From positions 310,001 through 374,000 of the forward strand of contig NC_060023.1 of the NCBI RefSeq assembly GCF_021134715.1: a stretch of DNA of 64,000 bases, written 5' to 3'. Both the position numbers and the translations under genes were made by a program. Shown in pieces: positions 21,241 to 31,764 of the stretch. The notes beneath the pieces were generated by a model that searched no databases, was not told the DNA's origin, and worked only from the letters and a program-made list of their open reading frames with translations. The number at the start of each line of letters is the position of its first letter. Position 1 is the stretch's first letter. Source of the DNA: Daphnia pulex. Its lineage: Eukaryota; Arthropoda; Branchiopoda; Diplostraca; Daphniidae.

Positions 21241-21861
21241 ATGCAGGTAAAATCCTATCGTCACTAAAACACGCTCAATTCTAAATGCAGTTAAATCTAA
21301 TTGAAAATTTGTATACAGAATTACTTCCTTGTCCTGATCCTGGCGGTCGCTTCCGCCCACACTCTGCTGATGGATGAGGAGCCCATGGATTTCTCGCGTG
21401 AACGCCGTCAAGTTCCTTCGTTCGACCAGGAGCCGGAAGTGATCGAGCCATCGGCCGACACATCGGTGGTCGATCCGACCACCAAGCAGGTCCTGCCACT
21501 GACGCCCCAGCCATACTCTGAGGACTGCGTCTACACCTACAACCGACAGTTCCTCGGCTTGGTCCTCTACGTCAGGATTAACGTGGGCAGCGCCTTGGTG
21601 TGCGGCAACGAGATCTGCAGCAGCGACTCGAGGTGCACCCACTTCACGTACAATCCCCTCCTGAACGGAGGCACTTGCACGCTCTACAGTCAGCCGTTAT
21701 CGGGCGGAGCCTGGTCCGTTCCCACTCCGCCGTCGTCCCGCATCATTTGCGGTCACATCCCCAAACGATCCTGCAGTCCCAACGCTCTCATTTCCATCTG
21801 CCTCGGTCTCGATATCGGTCTCGATCTTGGCCTCGGTCTCGGTCTTTTGGGTAAAAAGTAA
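21241..21861 (+). CDS. Secreted protein with PAN/apple-like cysteine pattern
   Basis: Exons 21241-21246 (MQ) and 21319-21861 give 182 residues. A signal peptide (NYFLVLILAVASAHT) is followed by an acidic segment with an RERR site (possible furin-type processing near residue 30). The central region has the cysteine order of PAN/apple domains (C-VYTYN, VCGNEIC, SRCTHFTYNPL, GGTCTLYSQ), known for binding proteins or sugars outside the cell. The end is an unusual Gly/Leu/Asp repeat (LGLDIGLDLGLGLG) after LISICL. Base composition is more GC-rich than its surroundings. The tiny first exon and tail link it to the gene at 19016. Polyadenylation signal near 21953. Confidence 0.65.
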
Positions 21862-23004
21862 AAACTGCTGGAAAATGATCAGAATTTGAACTGGACAGGA
21901 TTTTGACTGGTGGAGGGTTTAGTCTTTGTTTCTATTATTGGTGATGGACTATTAAATAAACGGGAATAATAGATACGTGTGCATCAGGATGGTCGTATTA
22001 TTCCTTTTTAAATGGAAAAGAGAAGCGCATCAATAGGGATATTTAATTGAGCAAGGTTCTTAAACAGGCGAAAAGGCTAACATCGCTGTTTATTGTTTTG
22101 GAACAAAGACAATTTAGGATTTCAGGAATCGGATGGACAAGATCCTCTTCAAAAACGCAAACACCGCTGGTCGAAAAGGACAACAGTTTGAGCACAATTG
22201 CGATCAGATTATTAAAGGAATTGTTTCGATTGTTTCAATTATTCAATGTAACCACGCTCATCAAAAACCAATCCCAAGACTATACCCAACGTAGAAGCGT
22301 TTCAACTTTGACTGAATGTGATCCAATCAAACATCTTTCTATGTCTCTGATTAGGTTTTCTTTAATGTGGTAAAAATGTGACAGGCAGAGTGAAACATAA
22401 TTTCGATGGACTCTTTCTTGTTTGATTGATTGAGTTATCGATCCACGTGCTAAGCTGATCATTGATAGCCAGCAACACGCAATTGCTATTTCGTCCTGTG
22501 CCCCCGACTAATTTCAACGTCCACGCGCCATATCAACAGAAAAGCGGGCGCAGAAAAGGCCGTAACAAAAGGTCATTTTTTAAGAGTTTTTTTTAAGAAT
22601 TTTTCAAAAGTTTACATTTTTAAGTTGGACGGTTTACGCAACAATTGTTCAGTTTCAGCAATTTTCCATTTAACTGAGTTCCCCTAGCAACTAGTGTCCC
22701 GTAGCAGGGCGATAGACGTCAAAATGTGGATAAGTGGTACAACGGACATCCGTCAGTTGCGTCACAACTGCTGCGCCAAGTGCGTGCAGCAAACATATCG
22801 GGCTGTACACAACACGGATCTAAACAATTACCCCATTGACGAAAGTGACACATTTGCGAGACACCTGCTGTGTTGATATCAACAACAGGGCGAATAAACT
22901 GGTGCCCCATAAAAATGCGATGTACAGTATCGCCAAAGGGAATGCAACGAACTCGATTTCATTGAGAGAAAAACAGTTGGAGAAACCAGACGTGAGACAA
23001 AAAC
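21862..23004. other. Intergenic / leader of gamma-glutamyl hydrolase gene
   Basis: About 1.1 kb. Short overlapping open frames at 22.7-23.1 kb on both strands show no family signature and probably lie in the leader of the next gene. No TATA box is clear. Confidence 0.4.
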
Positions 23005-24285
23005 ATGGCGTCGTTCCATTTTGGTTGGCTGGTTCTGACCTGGGCAATTATCGGACATCCCGACTACATCCAGGGACAGTCTGCTGTTATTACAGGCCCA
23101 GTTATAGGTGAGAAATTTAACAACATTCAAAATTTGTTCACTATAGAAGAGAGAAAGTTATGTCGATATTACTCAGGAATCTTGACACAAGAAGTGGATA
23201 GCGATTTGATTTCCGTTCCACCAGGAGCCATCAGCTTTCACTTGATTTCCTACGTCAAATGGCTGCAGACCCAAAACGCCACAATTGTGCCCATAAGGTA
23301 ACACATACAAGTCAATCAAATAAACTCTGATTAATCGCTATGACTAAATTGCCTTGACAGAATTAATCAAACCGATTCTTATTACACGACCATCTTCAAC
23401 TCTATCAACGGGTAAGATTTCCTATCCAACGTCACCGCCATGGCAAAATTAATTTTCCCGCGATATTCTAATTCAATTTGAAAATAAAAAACAGATTGAT
23501 CATTCCCGGAGGATCGGCCAGCATTCGATCATCGGGCTACAGCAAAGCTGGTTCCATCTTGTACAATCTGGCCATCACTGCCAACAACAACGGAGATTTC
23601 TTCCCCATCTGGGGCACCTGCTTAGGCTTTCAATTGCTCCTGTATTTATCGGCCGGCAAAAAGAGTTACCTGGCCTCATTTCCAGCACAGAAAAAAGCTC
23701 TGCCATTGAACTTTAGCCCAGGTATTTCGACCTAAAGAAAATTAAATATTAAACTATCGCCAAGTGTAATTTTAAAACTGCTGATCATCCAAACAGGGGC
23801 CAGTACCAGTCGGTTGTATCAAAACGCACCGCTGGATGTGATGGATTTGCTGGTCAACAACCAATCGACGCCCAATTATCACAACTATGGCATATCACCG
23901 CAGAACTTGACACTTTCGGGGTTGGACAAGTTTTACACCAATTTGGCCACTTCGATCGATGACAACGGCGCAACCTTCGTGGCCTCGATAGAGGCCAAAA
24001 GCTATCCCATATGGGGATCGCAATTCCATCCGGAAGCAACCTCAAGCTGGCCGGCTGCCGTCAAACCTGGATTGTACTTTGCCGAGTTTTTCGTCAATCA
24101 AAGTAATAAGTCTATTTCTTTTTTAACTCTTGAGAGGTTTCTTTTTAACTAAATTAATTGATTGATTTCCAACAGGTCGGAAGAATCAACATCGGTTTGC
24201 ACTCGACGCTAGTTACGTACTAACCAACATGACGTCGGCAGTCTACCAAGGACCTGGAAAACCATCCGCCTTCTTCTTCAATTAA
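23005..24285 (+). CDS. Gamma-glutamyl hydrolase (folate polyglutamate hydrolase)
   Basis: Six exons: 23005-23107, 23177-23297, 23361-23411, 23495-23721, 23797-24102 and 24176-24285, giving 305 residues, close to the family's usual 300-320. Signal peptide about 1-24. Family blocks occur in order: PVIGILTQE, SYVKWL, INGLIIPGGSAS, WGTCLGFQ with nucleophile C134, NYGISPQN, and QFHPE with H245 and E247. The 111-residue gap between Cys and His fits the human enzyme. The enzyme trims gamma-linked glutamates from folates in lysosomes or outside the cell. The first intron has no in-frame stop, so reading through it would add 23 residues in the middle of the PIIG-LTQE block; splicing restores the family sequence. 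Single-copy here. Confidence 0.92.
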
Positions 24286-24608
24286 AATTTGTTAAAAGGA
24301 CCAGACTGGCGAATTGTAAGGAAATAAACTGTTTTAGAATGCAGATGTCCTATTAATTAATGTGAAGCAAAATTCGAATTCAATCAAGATTTTCGGCACT
24401 AATTGATAAGCCCATTACAAGTTGATCCTCGTACCTTTTTTTATGTACGTAAGACAAAGTACGTCGAGCCGTGATGGCAAAGAATGTCACCAACGACCAC
24501 GGATCGAAATTCAAAAGAGTTTCAGCACAAGTTTAAAGCAAAAGGGGGGCCACCGGGTTTGAACTGGCACCAATTGAAAGAAAAGGTGGACGCGTTGCAA
24601 ATGACAAT

Positions 24609-24633
24609 AGGTTAGGTTAGGTTAGTTAGTAGG
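24609..24633 (+). repeat. Short interstitial TTAGG tract
   Basis: About three perfect GGTTA units and a degenerate continuation (GGTTAGGTTAGGTTAG). TTAGG is the usual arthropod telomere unit; such a short tract may be chance or a repair scar. Confidence 0.4.
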
Positions 24634-24831
24634 TGCCACGAAAATATGTTTGGAACACCAAATGACAGGGTTTTGTTTCATTCATTTAATTTGTTAAATC
24701 ATTTCGAGAAACCAAACGAGAAAAACAATTTACTGAAACGGAATCTGAAATTTTAAGTCAACAGCAGTGTGCAGACGATTTTTCAATTCCAACAGCCATC
24801 TAGCGGTAGATTCTTAATAATTTGAAACGAT

Positions 24832-24871
24832 ATTGCGCAATGCTGTATTGCGCAATGCCGTATTGCGCAAC
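24832..24871. promoter_or_regulatory. Triple C/EBP-like palindrome, 15-bp period
   Basis: ATTGCGCAAT begins at 24832 and 24847, and ATTGCGCAAC at 24862, separated by GCTGT and GCCGT. ATTGCGCAAT is the textbook C/EBP site. The array sits about 310 bases upstream of the KH gene start and 550 downstream of the hydrolase. Confidence 0.5.
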
Positions 24872-25088
24872 ACTTCTGTATCACGAGAATCATCCTCCAC
24901 TCCTTTTAGTACAAATTAATCAATTCAAAATTAATATAATTAAGTTGAATGTAATTGAACATTCTTCTTTAAAATAAAATCTTTGAAATTAAAAAAGATT
25001 TCAATACTTTTCGATGTAAATTAATTGTAAAATCAAAGTTGAAGAGGTCAAAAGTTGATTGCAGACGTCCAAGTCGTTGGCCGAGTCT

Positions 25089-25095
25089 ATAAAGC
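25089..25095 (+). promoter_or_regulatory. TATA box of the KH-domain gene
   Basis: TATAAAG, 85 bases before the ATG at 25174, in a leader without visible introns. Confidence 0.5.
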
Positions 25096-25173
25096 CTCGA
25101 CGATTCAACCCCAATAATCACGAAAGTTTTCACAAGCAAACTATTCAACTAAACTTCAACTCAAATCTTGAAA

Positions 25174-26682
25174 ATGTTAAGCATCCTCATTTGTTTTATC
25201 ATTTTCGTCGTGACGATGTTTTTTCTCCATCACAGTGAAAAACGCTCGTCCCATTCCCAAAAGAAAGTCATTGCGCCTCTGGCAATAACTTACCCAACAC
25301 CGGATATCTCCGGATATCCAGCATTACCTGACCTGGATCACGCAACTAAGAAACCCAACACCCGCAAGTCTAAATCACGCCAGACTAAACCTGACGTCAG
25401 TTGCAATCCATCCAAACTCCCCGTTCTACAAATCACCCCTGAGAACAACAAAGGAGAAGATTATGTCGACCAAATACAACAACTGAAATCGGCATTAACA
25501 AAAGCCAATTTTGATTTGCAGCAACAACAGCAAACCACCCAGTCTGTTGAACTGCGAGAGAAATTGCAAATTGAACGCAATGAAACCCTGACAAATGAGC
25601 TGTCGGAACAAACGACCAACAATGAACAACTTCGACAGCAAGTCTCGAGTTTGTTGGCTGAAAAAGAAGAACTGAAAGCCCAACTTGAGCTGGATAGAGT
25701 CCAGACCAACATGGTCATTAAAATGCAGGCTGGGTGTTACGCAAAGCAGGTGCAGGAACTGAAAAAAGAGTTTGCGGATGCCAACAAGTCCGACAAGCCA
25801 ATCACCAAAGAGGTGGGATGCGGGCCGGATATGGATGCAGTTGTTTCCACTCGAACTGAATCAATCGCCAAAGACGTTGGGACGCCACAAATTATTCCAC
25901 CTCGAACCCGTACAACCCAACAGGATGACCCTCAACGTTCGGGTTTCATCCCGGCCCGTGAAACATCAACCGAATCGCCTGCTGCTGTCCCAGCTGCCGC
26001 TCCAAAACCCAAAGTTCACTTCCCCGTTGGAGATATCCGCTATAAAGATAAACCCATGAGCGGATATGTGGTAAATCCGGATGGGACGCAGGAGACTTAT
26101 GGCGATGCGGTCCAGTCGACCCGAAAATCTGCAGCTGCTAATCCAACTAACAACACGGAAGCTGCAAGGCCGCCGCCCGTCTTGGAACAACCGAAACCAA
26201 AATCCTACACCAATAACAACGGCCAGGTCAAGATCGACGACCTCGTGATCACTACGACACCCGTTGAACGAGTTTCACTCCCCGGCAACAGGTTAATGTT
26301 GAAGAACGTTCCGGAAGGAGATTACGGAAAGATTATCGGTGGTGGTGGCTCCAACATTCGCCGCTTGGAAACACAATATCAAATTTTTGCACGGCTAAAC
26401 AGATCACCCGATGGGAATTACTCTTTCTTGATCACCGGAAATACGGAAGAAGCGAGGCAGGCAGCCGCGGATGACGTCATCGATGGACTGACGGTGACGG
26501 CAGAATTTCCCAACTCGAAGCTGCTCAAGCGGATCAAGACCTTTAGGCTTCACGAGATCGGAAGAAAGTATTTTGTAAGGATAAACCGACCCTCCGACAT
26601 CAACGGGATGATTACACTAACCGGAAGATTGGACAGTTGTCAATCGGCGTATGCAGAAATGATGGGCCAAGATATCTACTAA
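25174..26682 (+). CDS. Membrane-anchored coiled-coil protein with a KH domain, intronless
   Basis: A single exon of 502 residues. An upstream in-frame TTG at 25168 is not used; the ATG at 25174 is the first. Residues 2-20 (LSILICFIIFVVTMFFLHH) form an N-terminal membrane anchor. Residues about 96-180 are a Gln/Glu-rich coiled coil. A Pro/Thr-rich linker follows. Residues about 371-440 are a KH domain with the GxxG loop in GKIIGGGGSNIRRLE (near residue 386), and a weaker KH-like stretch follows to the end. KH domains bind single-stranded RNA. An N-terminal anchor plus KH recalls Papi/TDRKH on mitochondria, but no Tudor domain is present, so homology is only suggestive. Being intronless in an intron-rich region hints at an old retrocopy. 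Polyadenylation signal near 26919. Confidence 0.75.
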   Translation: MLSILICFIIFVVTMFFLHHSEKRSSHSQKKVIAPLAITYPTPDISGYPALPDLDHATKKPNTRKSKSRQTKPDVSCNPSKLPVLQITPENNKGEDYVDQIQQLKSALTKANFDLQQQQQTTQSVELREKLQIERNETLTNELSEQTTNNEQLRQQVSSLLAEKEELKAQLELDRVQTNMVIKMQAGCYAKQVQELKKEFADANKSDKPITKEVGCGPDMDAVVSTRTESIAKDVGTPQIIPPRTRTTQQDDPQRSGFIPARETSTESPAAVPAAAPKPKVHFPVGDIRYKDKPMSGYVVNPDGTQETYGDAVQSTRKSAAANPTNNTEAARPPPVLEQPKPKSYTNNNGQVKIDDLVITTTPVERVSLPGNRLMLKNVPEGDYGKIIGGGGSNIRRLETQYQIFARLNRSPDGNYSFLITGNTEEARQAAADDVIDGLTVTAEFPNSKLLKRIKTFRLHEIGRKYFVRINRPSDINGMITLTGRLDSCQSAYAEMMGQDIY

Positions 26683-27505
26683 AAGACACCCAACCTCTAG
26701 ACTCACACTACCTGGACGAAACAGAATAAACGGCGATTGCCCGAGCAATTGAATTGTTCAAAGTTGCCTTAATTGGTGGCTTTTTGGATAACGATTTTGT
26801 CTCGAGCAGTTGGCCAGGTGCCAAGTCAGTCAGCTCCTTAATTGGAGTTGGCTGATGGCACTTCGTTTACGGTTTATTTTGCTAGTCTCGTCAGTTTCGT
26901 TATTTCCTTTGTGAGTTCAATAAAAATCTTTAAAAAATACAAAAAGTTTCAATTCTTATTGTTTAAAATTTAAAAAAAAAACTGCAGTTTAGGGTTTAGG
27001 GGTCCTAATTTTGTTTAGGGGAAGATAATTTTGCTCACTATGCAATTGATGACGTTCAATTTCCCCACTGTTTCACGGCTTAGATTTAACCCACTGCATG
27101 TCGTACAATTTTTCCCGCTTCTACGCTGGTATAAAAAAACAGTGGTGCCAAATTCAATTTAAAAAAAAACAAAAAACAAAAATCAAACAAAAAAAAGTCT
27201 TTTCAGCTTTCTTAATCTGCACCTGTATCTCCCAATATCTATTCCATGGCCAATAACCTATTTTGTTACACATATCTCTGCGGGACAAACACACACGGAA
27301 CAAAGGCCAGCCCTTTTGCATATCAGTCGAGCTGTCGATTCCCCATGCAGCTGAGAATGAAATAAGATATACGACCCAGGCTGAAATGTGTGTTGGCTGG
27401 GCAGCATTTTAAAACAGACCGAAATCAAACAAGCATTTTTCAAATAGATCGCTCTGCGAGTCAACACATTTTCAGTTGGTGTTCACCGTTAAAAGACAAA
27501 AAGAA
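26683..27505. other. Intergenic, includes an inverted repeat
   Basis: Holds the inverted repeat at 26818-26861 and AT-rich DNA. No TATA box was clear for the protease gene that follows. Confidence 0.4.
26818..26861. repeat. Imperfect hairpin
   Basis: GTGCCAAGTCAGTCAGCTCC, a short TTAATT loop, then GGAGTTGGCTGATGGCAC, which pairs back with two unpaired bases and two mismatched or G:T positions. It lies in the 3' region of the KH gene, before its likely polyadenylation signal, so could form in the transcript. Confidence 0.4.
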
Positions 27506-28723
27506 ATGGCCTTCAAGTTATTTAATATCAGTTATCTTGTCGTCGTCATTAACGTTCTATTCGTGATCGGTGCCAACAGTTTGGGGTTCAGAAAATCTTA
27601 TTCGGCGTTCGACGCCGATTGCGGAATGGTCGATTCGATTTCCAACAACAGGATCGTTGGTGGAGCAGAGACGCAACCAAACGAATTCCCGTGGCAGGCC
27701 TTCCTCCAGGTGGAAATGCAAAGTGGCAATGCATACGCCTGTGGGGGGACTTTGATCGCCGATCGTTGGATCCTGACAGCCGCTCGCTGTCTCGTAGTAC
27801 CAGGGTAAACAATTCCATCATTATCAATGATAAGGTTCAAGTCAAAATTTCATTCTTTGTGAATTAGACAAAAGGTGAGATACATCGACGTCTATCTGGG
27901 GGCTCACGATCGCACGGCAGAGTCGGAAGACAACCGGAAATTGTATTCGAATAGCGAAACCTTTATCCATCCTGCCTGGAATCCGGCCACCGATGCAGGA
28001 GACATTGCTCTCATCAAACTCAAAAGCGCCGTCAAATATTCACGTGCCATTTAAAAATGTTCTTTAATTTAAAATAACAATTAAATTCAAAAATTTGTAC
28101 AGAGTACATCCGCCCAGTGTGTCTGTCAATTTCCGGTATCGACGAACCTGATTACGTCAACGAAATGGTTACCGTCACGGGATGGGGTACAACTTACGAC
28201 GGTATTACGTTCAACATGTGACGACGAGTTAATCCAAATCAAAGTTAAATGTTTCAAAAAAATGCAGGTAGTCCACGTATGAGCCCAGTGTTACATAAGA
28301 TGACGGTCCCGGTCATCTCCAATAACGACTGCAGGGCAACTTATGGCGACAACATCACGGACGACATTATGTGCACCAGTGGCGCCAACAACATGGGAAC
28401 TTGCATAGTAAGTAAACGCATACTAATCATCAAGTGAATTAACTTTTAAAATTTATGCAAATATTACGCAGGGCGATAGTGGCGGACCGATGAATTACAA
28501 ACAGCCGGACGGCAGGTGGAAACAGATTGGAATTATTTCGTTCGGTTCGACCGAGGGATGCCAAAAAGGTCACCCAAACGGTTACACCAGACTGAGCTCT
28601 TATTCGTCAACGTGGATCAAGGATGTCATTGAAACAACTTCCGGCACTCATCCGACAACATCCGCCTTTTTATCGACGCCCCTTATCTTCGTTTCCATCG
28701 CTTTCGTGACGGCGTGCTTCTAA
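27506..28723 (+). CDS. Serine protease homolog (chymotrypsin fold, catalytic His replaced)
   Basis: Exons 27506-27804, 27868-28043, 28103-28201, 28268-28407 and 28472-28723 give 321 residues. Signal peptide about 1-24; activation site NNRIVGG at about 50. The His box reads LTAARC instead of LTAAHC, so the catalytic histidine is Arg. The Asp box (AGDIALI) and Ser box (GDSGGP) are intact. The residue six before the catalytic serine is Gly, not the Asp of trypsins. A Thr-rich stretch and a hydrophobic end (PLIFVSIAFVTACF) suggest a GPI-anchor or membrane tail. Loss of His predicts no protease activity. First of four tandem same-strand paralogs that share intron positions. Confidence 0.85.
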
Positions 28724-29222
28724 CGACTCATTTGCATGCCCTCCCACCCACCTACTAAATGTATATTACCATCGTCTATTCAGTTATTCTATCAAGTCTC
28801 AAAACAAGTTGAATCACCAAACGATTTTAAAATGTATAAAATGAAATTTTGAGTCATCGGTGATTACGTCATTTTAATAGCCCGGCATTTGTTACAATTA
28901 GATACCCGCCAGATGACACAAGCGTATAAGCATTTACGTGAGAGCATTGCGTATACGAGAGTGTCATAGCCTATAATCAGCAAGCAAATCGCTGTAAAAT
29001 AACATCTTTTACAAGTTTTAAACAACATTTTACTTCCCCTAAAATCCCAGATTGCATCAAATAACCCACAAATGGTGACATATACCAATTTAGTTCACAG
29101 GCAATAAAACTTGATAATTTCACGCCGATAACTTAGCCACACTAAACTTCCCCTGTTTTAGGTATAAAACGCTTGAAAAGCATCGACAAAAGTACAGACA
29201 CATTCGCGCTATAGTAACACAA
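28724..29222. other. Intergenic with TATA box of the next protease homolog
   Basis: TATAAAA at 29163 lies 60 bases before the ATG at 29223. Nothing else was seen. Confidence 0.5.
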
Positions 29223-30651
29223 ATGTCGGCCAAGTTCCTAGTAAGATCTCTTTCCCTCGTCCTCTTGACGGCCGCCGGGTTGACATTCGCCTCCGACGAG
29301 GTCGACAACGTCATATCCCGGCTGATGCTTTCGCACCGGAACAACATCCTAGCCCCTCTGGCTCAAAGTGGAATTTCATCCAGCGGCAGGGCTACGGCTA
29401 CACCCTCTTACGCTGATTGCGGAGTGGCCAACGAAATGGCGACAAGCAAAATCTTTGGTGGAGGAGAAACGGCACCCAACGAGTTCCCCTGGCAAGCGAC
29501 CCTCCTAGTTGTCAAAAGCAGCAACGAAACAAATTCGACAAATTCCTGCGGAGGCAGTCTGATTGCCGATCGATGGATTCTGACATCCGCCAGCTGCCTG
29601 GAAGGGCCACCAGGGTACGAGTCCAAAAACAAAAGACCATTTAACATTTTTTAAATTATTAATATTTCATTTGATTTGATCATGAAGGCAAGATTTAGAG
29701 GCGGTATATGTTTATCTGGGAGCGCACAACATCAGTGCCCCATCAGAAGCGAATCGCAAAGAATATTGGGGAAACGAAATTTTTATCCATCCCAACTGGA
29801 ATCCTACCACCAAGGCCGGAGACATTGCCCTGGTTAAACTCTCAACCGTCGTCGAGTACACGAGTAAAACAAAATCAAATCAAATTCTAAAACAATAATT
29901 TCAAAAAATCTAACGATGTAAACTTGATGCAGAATACATCCATCCCATCTGCCTGCCAAATCCATCCGAACCTGATTACGTCAACCAAAACGTCACCGTT
30001 ACAGGATTCGCTGTTGTACAACTTGATGGTAAAATACACATTTCAATCATTTCCAATTAATATTTTACGTCAACGAGTTGTTTCGACACATTTCAGATAA
30101 TGATCCGAGCCTCATACTTCACAAAATGAACGTCACTGTCGCATCGAATAGCGATTGCAATGCCACCTATGACAACGTCATGACCGATCAAATGATGTGC
30201 GCAACAGGAGCTGCCGATAGCGAAATTTGCAAGGTCAATATTGCCGCACCGTTTAGATTAGAGTTTTGAATCGAGGGAATTTTGATTACAATTATTATAC
30301 TGCTGTCCGAAACAGGTCGACGAAGGCAATCCGATTATGGTCAAACAGACGGACGGAAGGTACAAGCAAATCGGGATCGTTTTACAGTTTTATTTTTCAG
30401 ACTTCTGCCATTTTCGCGAACCATTCGCCTACACCCGATTGAGTTCTTATTCGTCTTGGGTCAACAACATTACCTCGCCTGCTCCCAGTCAAACTTCGAC
30501 CACCAGTCAATCTTCAACGTCGACCAATTCCACGTCTACTACACCAAGGACACCAACTACTACACCGAGCCCATCTTCTTCGGCAACCATTCAAACTTCA
30601 CTCGCTATTTTGTTGCTCGTTTCATTGATCAGTTTTTCGATAAATTTCTAA
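29223..30651 (+). CDS. Serine protease homolog (catalytic His and Ser replaced)
   Basis: Exons 29223-29614, 29688-29863, 29933-30028, 30097-30233 and 30316-30651 give 378 residues. Signal peptide about 1-24. The activation-site region reads KIFGGGE. The His box is LTSASC (His to Ser). The Asp box AGDIALV is kept. The Ser box is VDEGNP in place of GDSGGP. So two of three catalytic residues are gone while the fold cysteines remain. A long Ser/Thr-rich stalk (about 50 residues) and a hydrophobic C-terminus ([14 protein letters not shown]) suggest surface anchoring. The frame is open throughout, so it looks like a kept non-catalytic protein rather than a pseudogene. The GTCAAT donor of exon 4 is weak. 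Confidence 0.8.
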
Positions 30652-30819
30652 ATCTGTTTCCCACCCCATCCTGCATTTCTAATTCTGGCGTTTCGTCTAT
30701 CAAAGAATTGATGATCAATTTAAATCAAAAAGATGGGAAAAATAAATGCTATTCGATTTGAATCAATAACACATGAAACACGAAGATTTTGCATTCTTCT
30801 TCTCAAAAACAAGTCCGAA
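30652..30819. other. 3' flank of protease homolog
   Basis: Contains an AATAAA near 30739; nothing else. Confidence 0.4.
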
Positions 30820-31309
30820 ACAAGTGGCCTGGGAAAATTAAATCCCCCCCCCCAAGCTTCAAAATAACAAGTGGAGCTCATTAGTTACAAACAAATTTCT
30901 TATCGGTTTCTTAATCATCCACGTACCCATTTTTACGCAATACGACACAATTCAAGGATAGATAAAAGTCGTATCTCTATAAATCGTCGCACTGCATAAA
31001 CAAGCCGCGGATAAAACATTTAGACTGGAAATTTGATTTCAATTAGACTGTCCGACAGGTCGACAAAGGCAATCCGATGATGTTCAAACAGACAGAGGAC
31101 TGCGCCTACAAGCAAATTGGGATCGTTTTATAGCGCCGAAATGAGACTCCTGCCAGATTGGCGATCCTTCCGCCTACACCAGACAGAGCTCTTATTCGTC
31201 TTGGGTCAACAATATTACGTCACCTGCTAACAGTCCATCTTCGGCCAGTCAAACGTCGGCCGTCTCTTTGCTACTCGTTTCATTCGTCACTTTCGCATTG
31301 AGATTTTAA
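30820..31309 (+). pseudogene. Relic protease homolog: upstream region joined to last exon
   Basis: 30820 to about 31015 matches the upstream region of the gene at 33866 (GATAAAAGTCGT, ACAAGCCGCG, and TGGAGCTCATTAGTT-like words in the same order). From about 31058 it jumps to a copy of the last exon of the 29223 gene (GTCGACAAAGGCAATCCGAT) with an in-frame TAG after IGIVL and a hydrophobic end. All middle exons are absent. A duplicated gene that lost its interior. Confidence 0.7.
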
Positions 31310-31764
31310 ATGTCTCTTACCAAATTTCAACAGACATTTTGGACGATTAAATTTTTCGAAATCAATCCAGTTAAATGCCGTGAGAATGTAGTCAACATTT
31401 TTATCAAGTGGTTGTGTACCGAGTTGTGTTTGCATTGTCAATAAGAGTTGCAACCGTTTCGATATTATCTTGGCTTAAAATTCAGCCGAAATGTGTCTGA
31501 AAAATGTCGGTTGGAGCCGTTATTAAATATCCCCTCCTAATGGCTGTGTAAATAACGTAATGCATCAATGTAAAAAAATCGCTCGATAAGTCCAAGTTAG
31601 GTTTTGTACAAACACACAAAACCCAAAACATAGCAAGGACATTGTTCTAGAAACGCTTCGATCGCTATTGGTATTTTGTTATCAATTTGATTCGGACGAT
31701 TATAAAACGGTCAGACGCAATGCAATGAGTGCCATTGTTACACCGTCGTCCATTATTTCAAAAA
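31310..31764. other. Intergenic with TATA box of the active protease
   Basis: TATAAAA at 31701-31707, 58 bases before the ATG. Otherwise AT-rich with no feature. Confidence 0.5.

Larger units (their letters stand above)
24286..25173. other. Intergenic region with several short sequence motifs
   Basis: Holds a short TTAGG run (24609-24633), a CTCF-like core (24794-24806), three ATTGCGCAA palindromes at 15-base spacing (24832-24871) and a TATAAAG at 25089 for the KH gene. Confidence 0.5.

Noticed and set aside
23108-23176. Continuous reading through the first intron of the gamma-glutamyl hydrolase gene
   Set aside because: It would insert 23 residues into the conserved PIIG-LTQE block; GT and AG sites in correct phase restore the family sequence.
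25168-25173. A TTG start two codons upstream of the KH protein ATG
   Set aside because: A eukaryotic gene with an ATG two codons later and a TATA box at a suitable distance; no reason to use TTG.
31729-31764. A GTG start adding 12 residues to the active protease
   Set aside because: The ATG at 31765 is followed directly by a good signal peptide; the extension would bury it.
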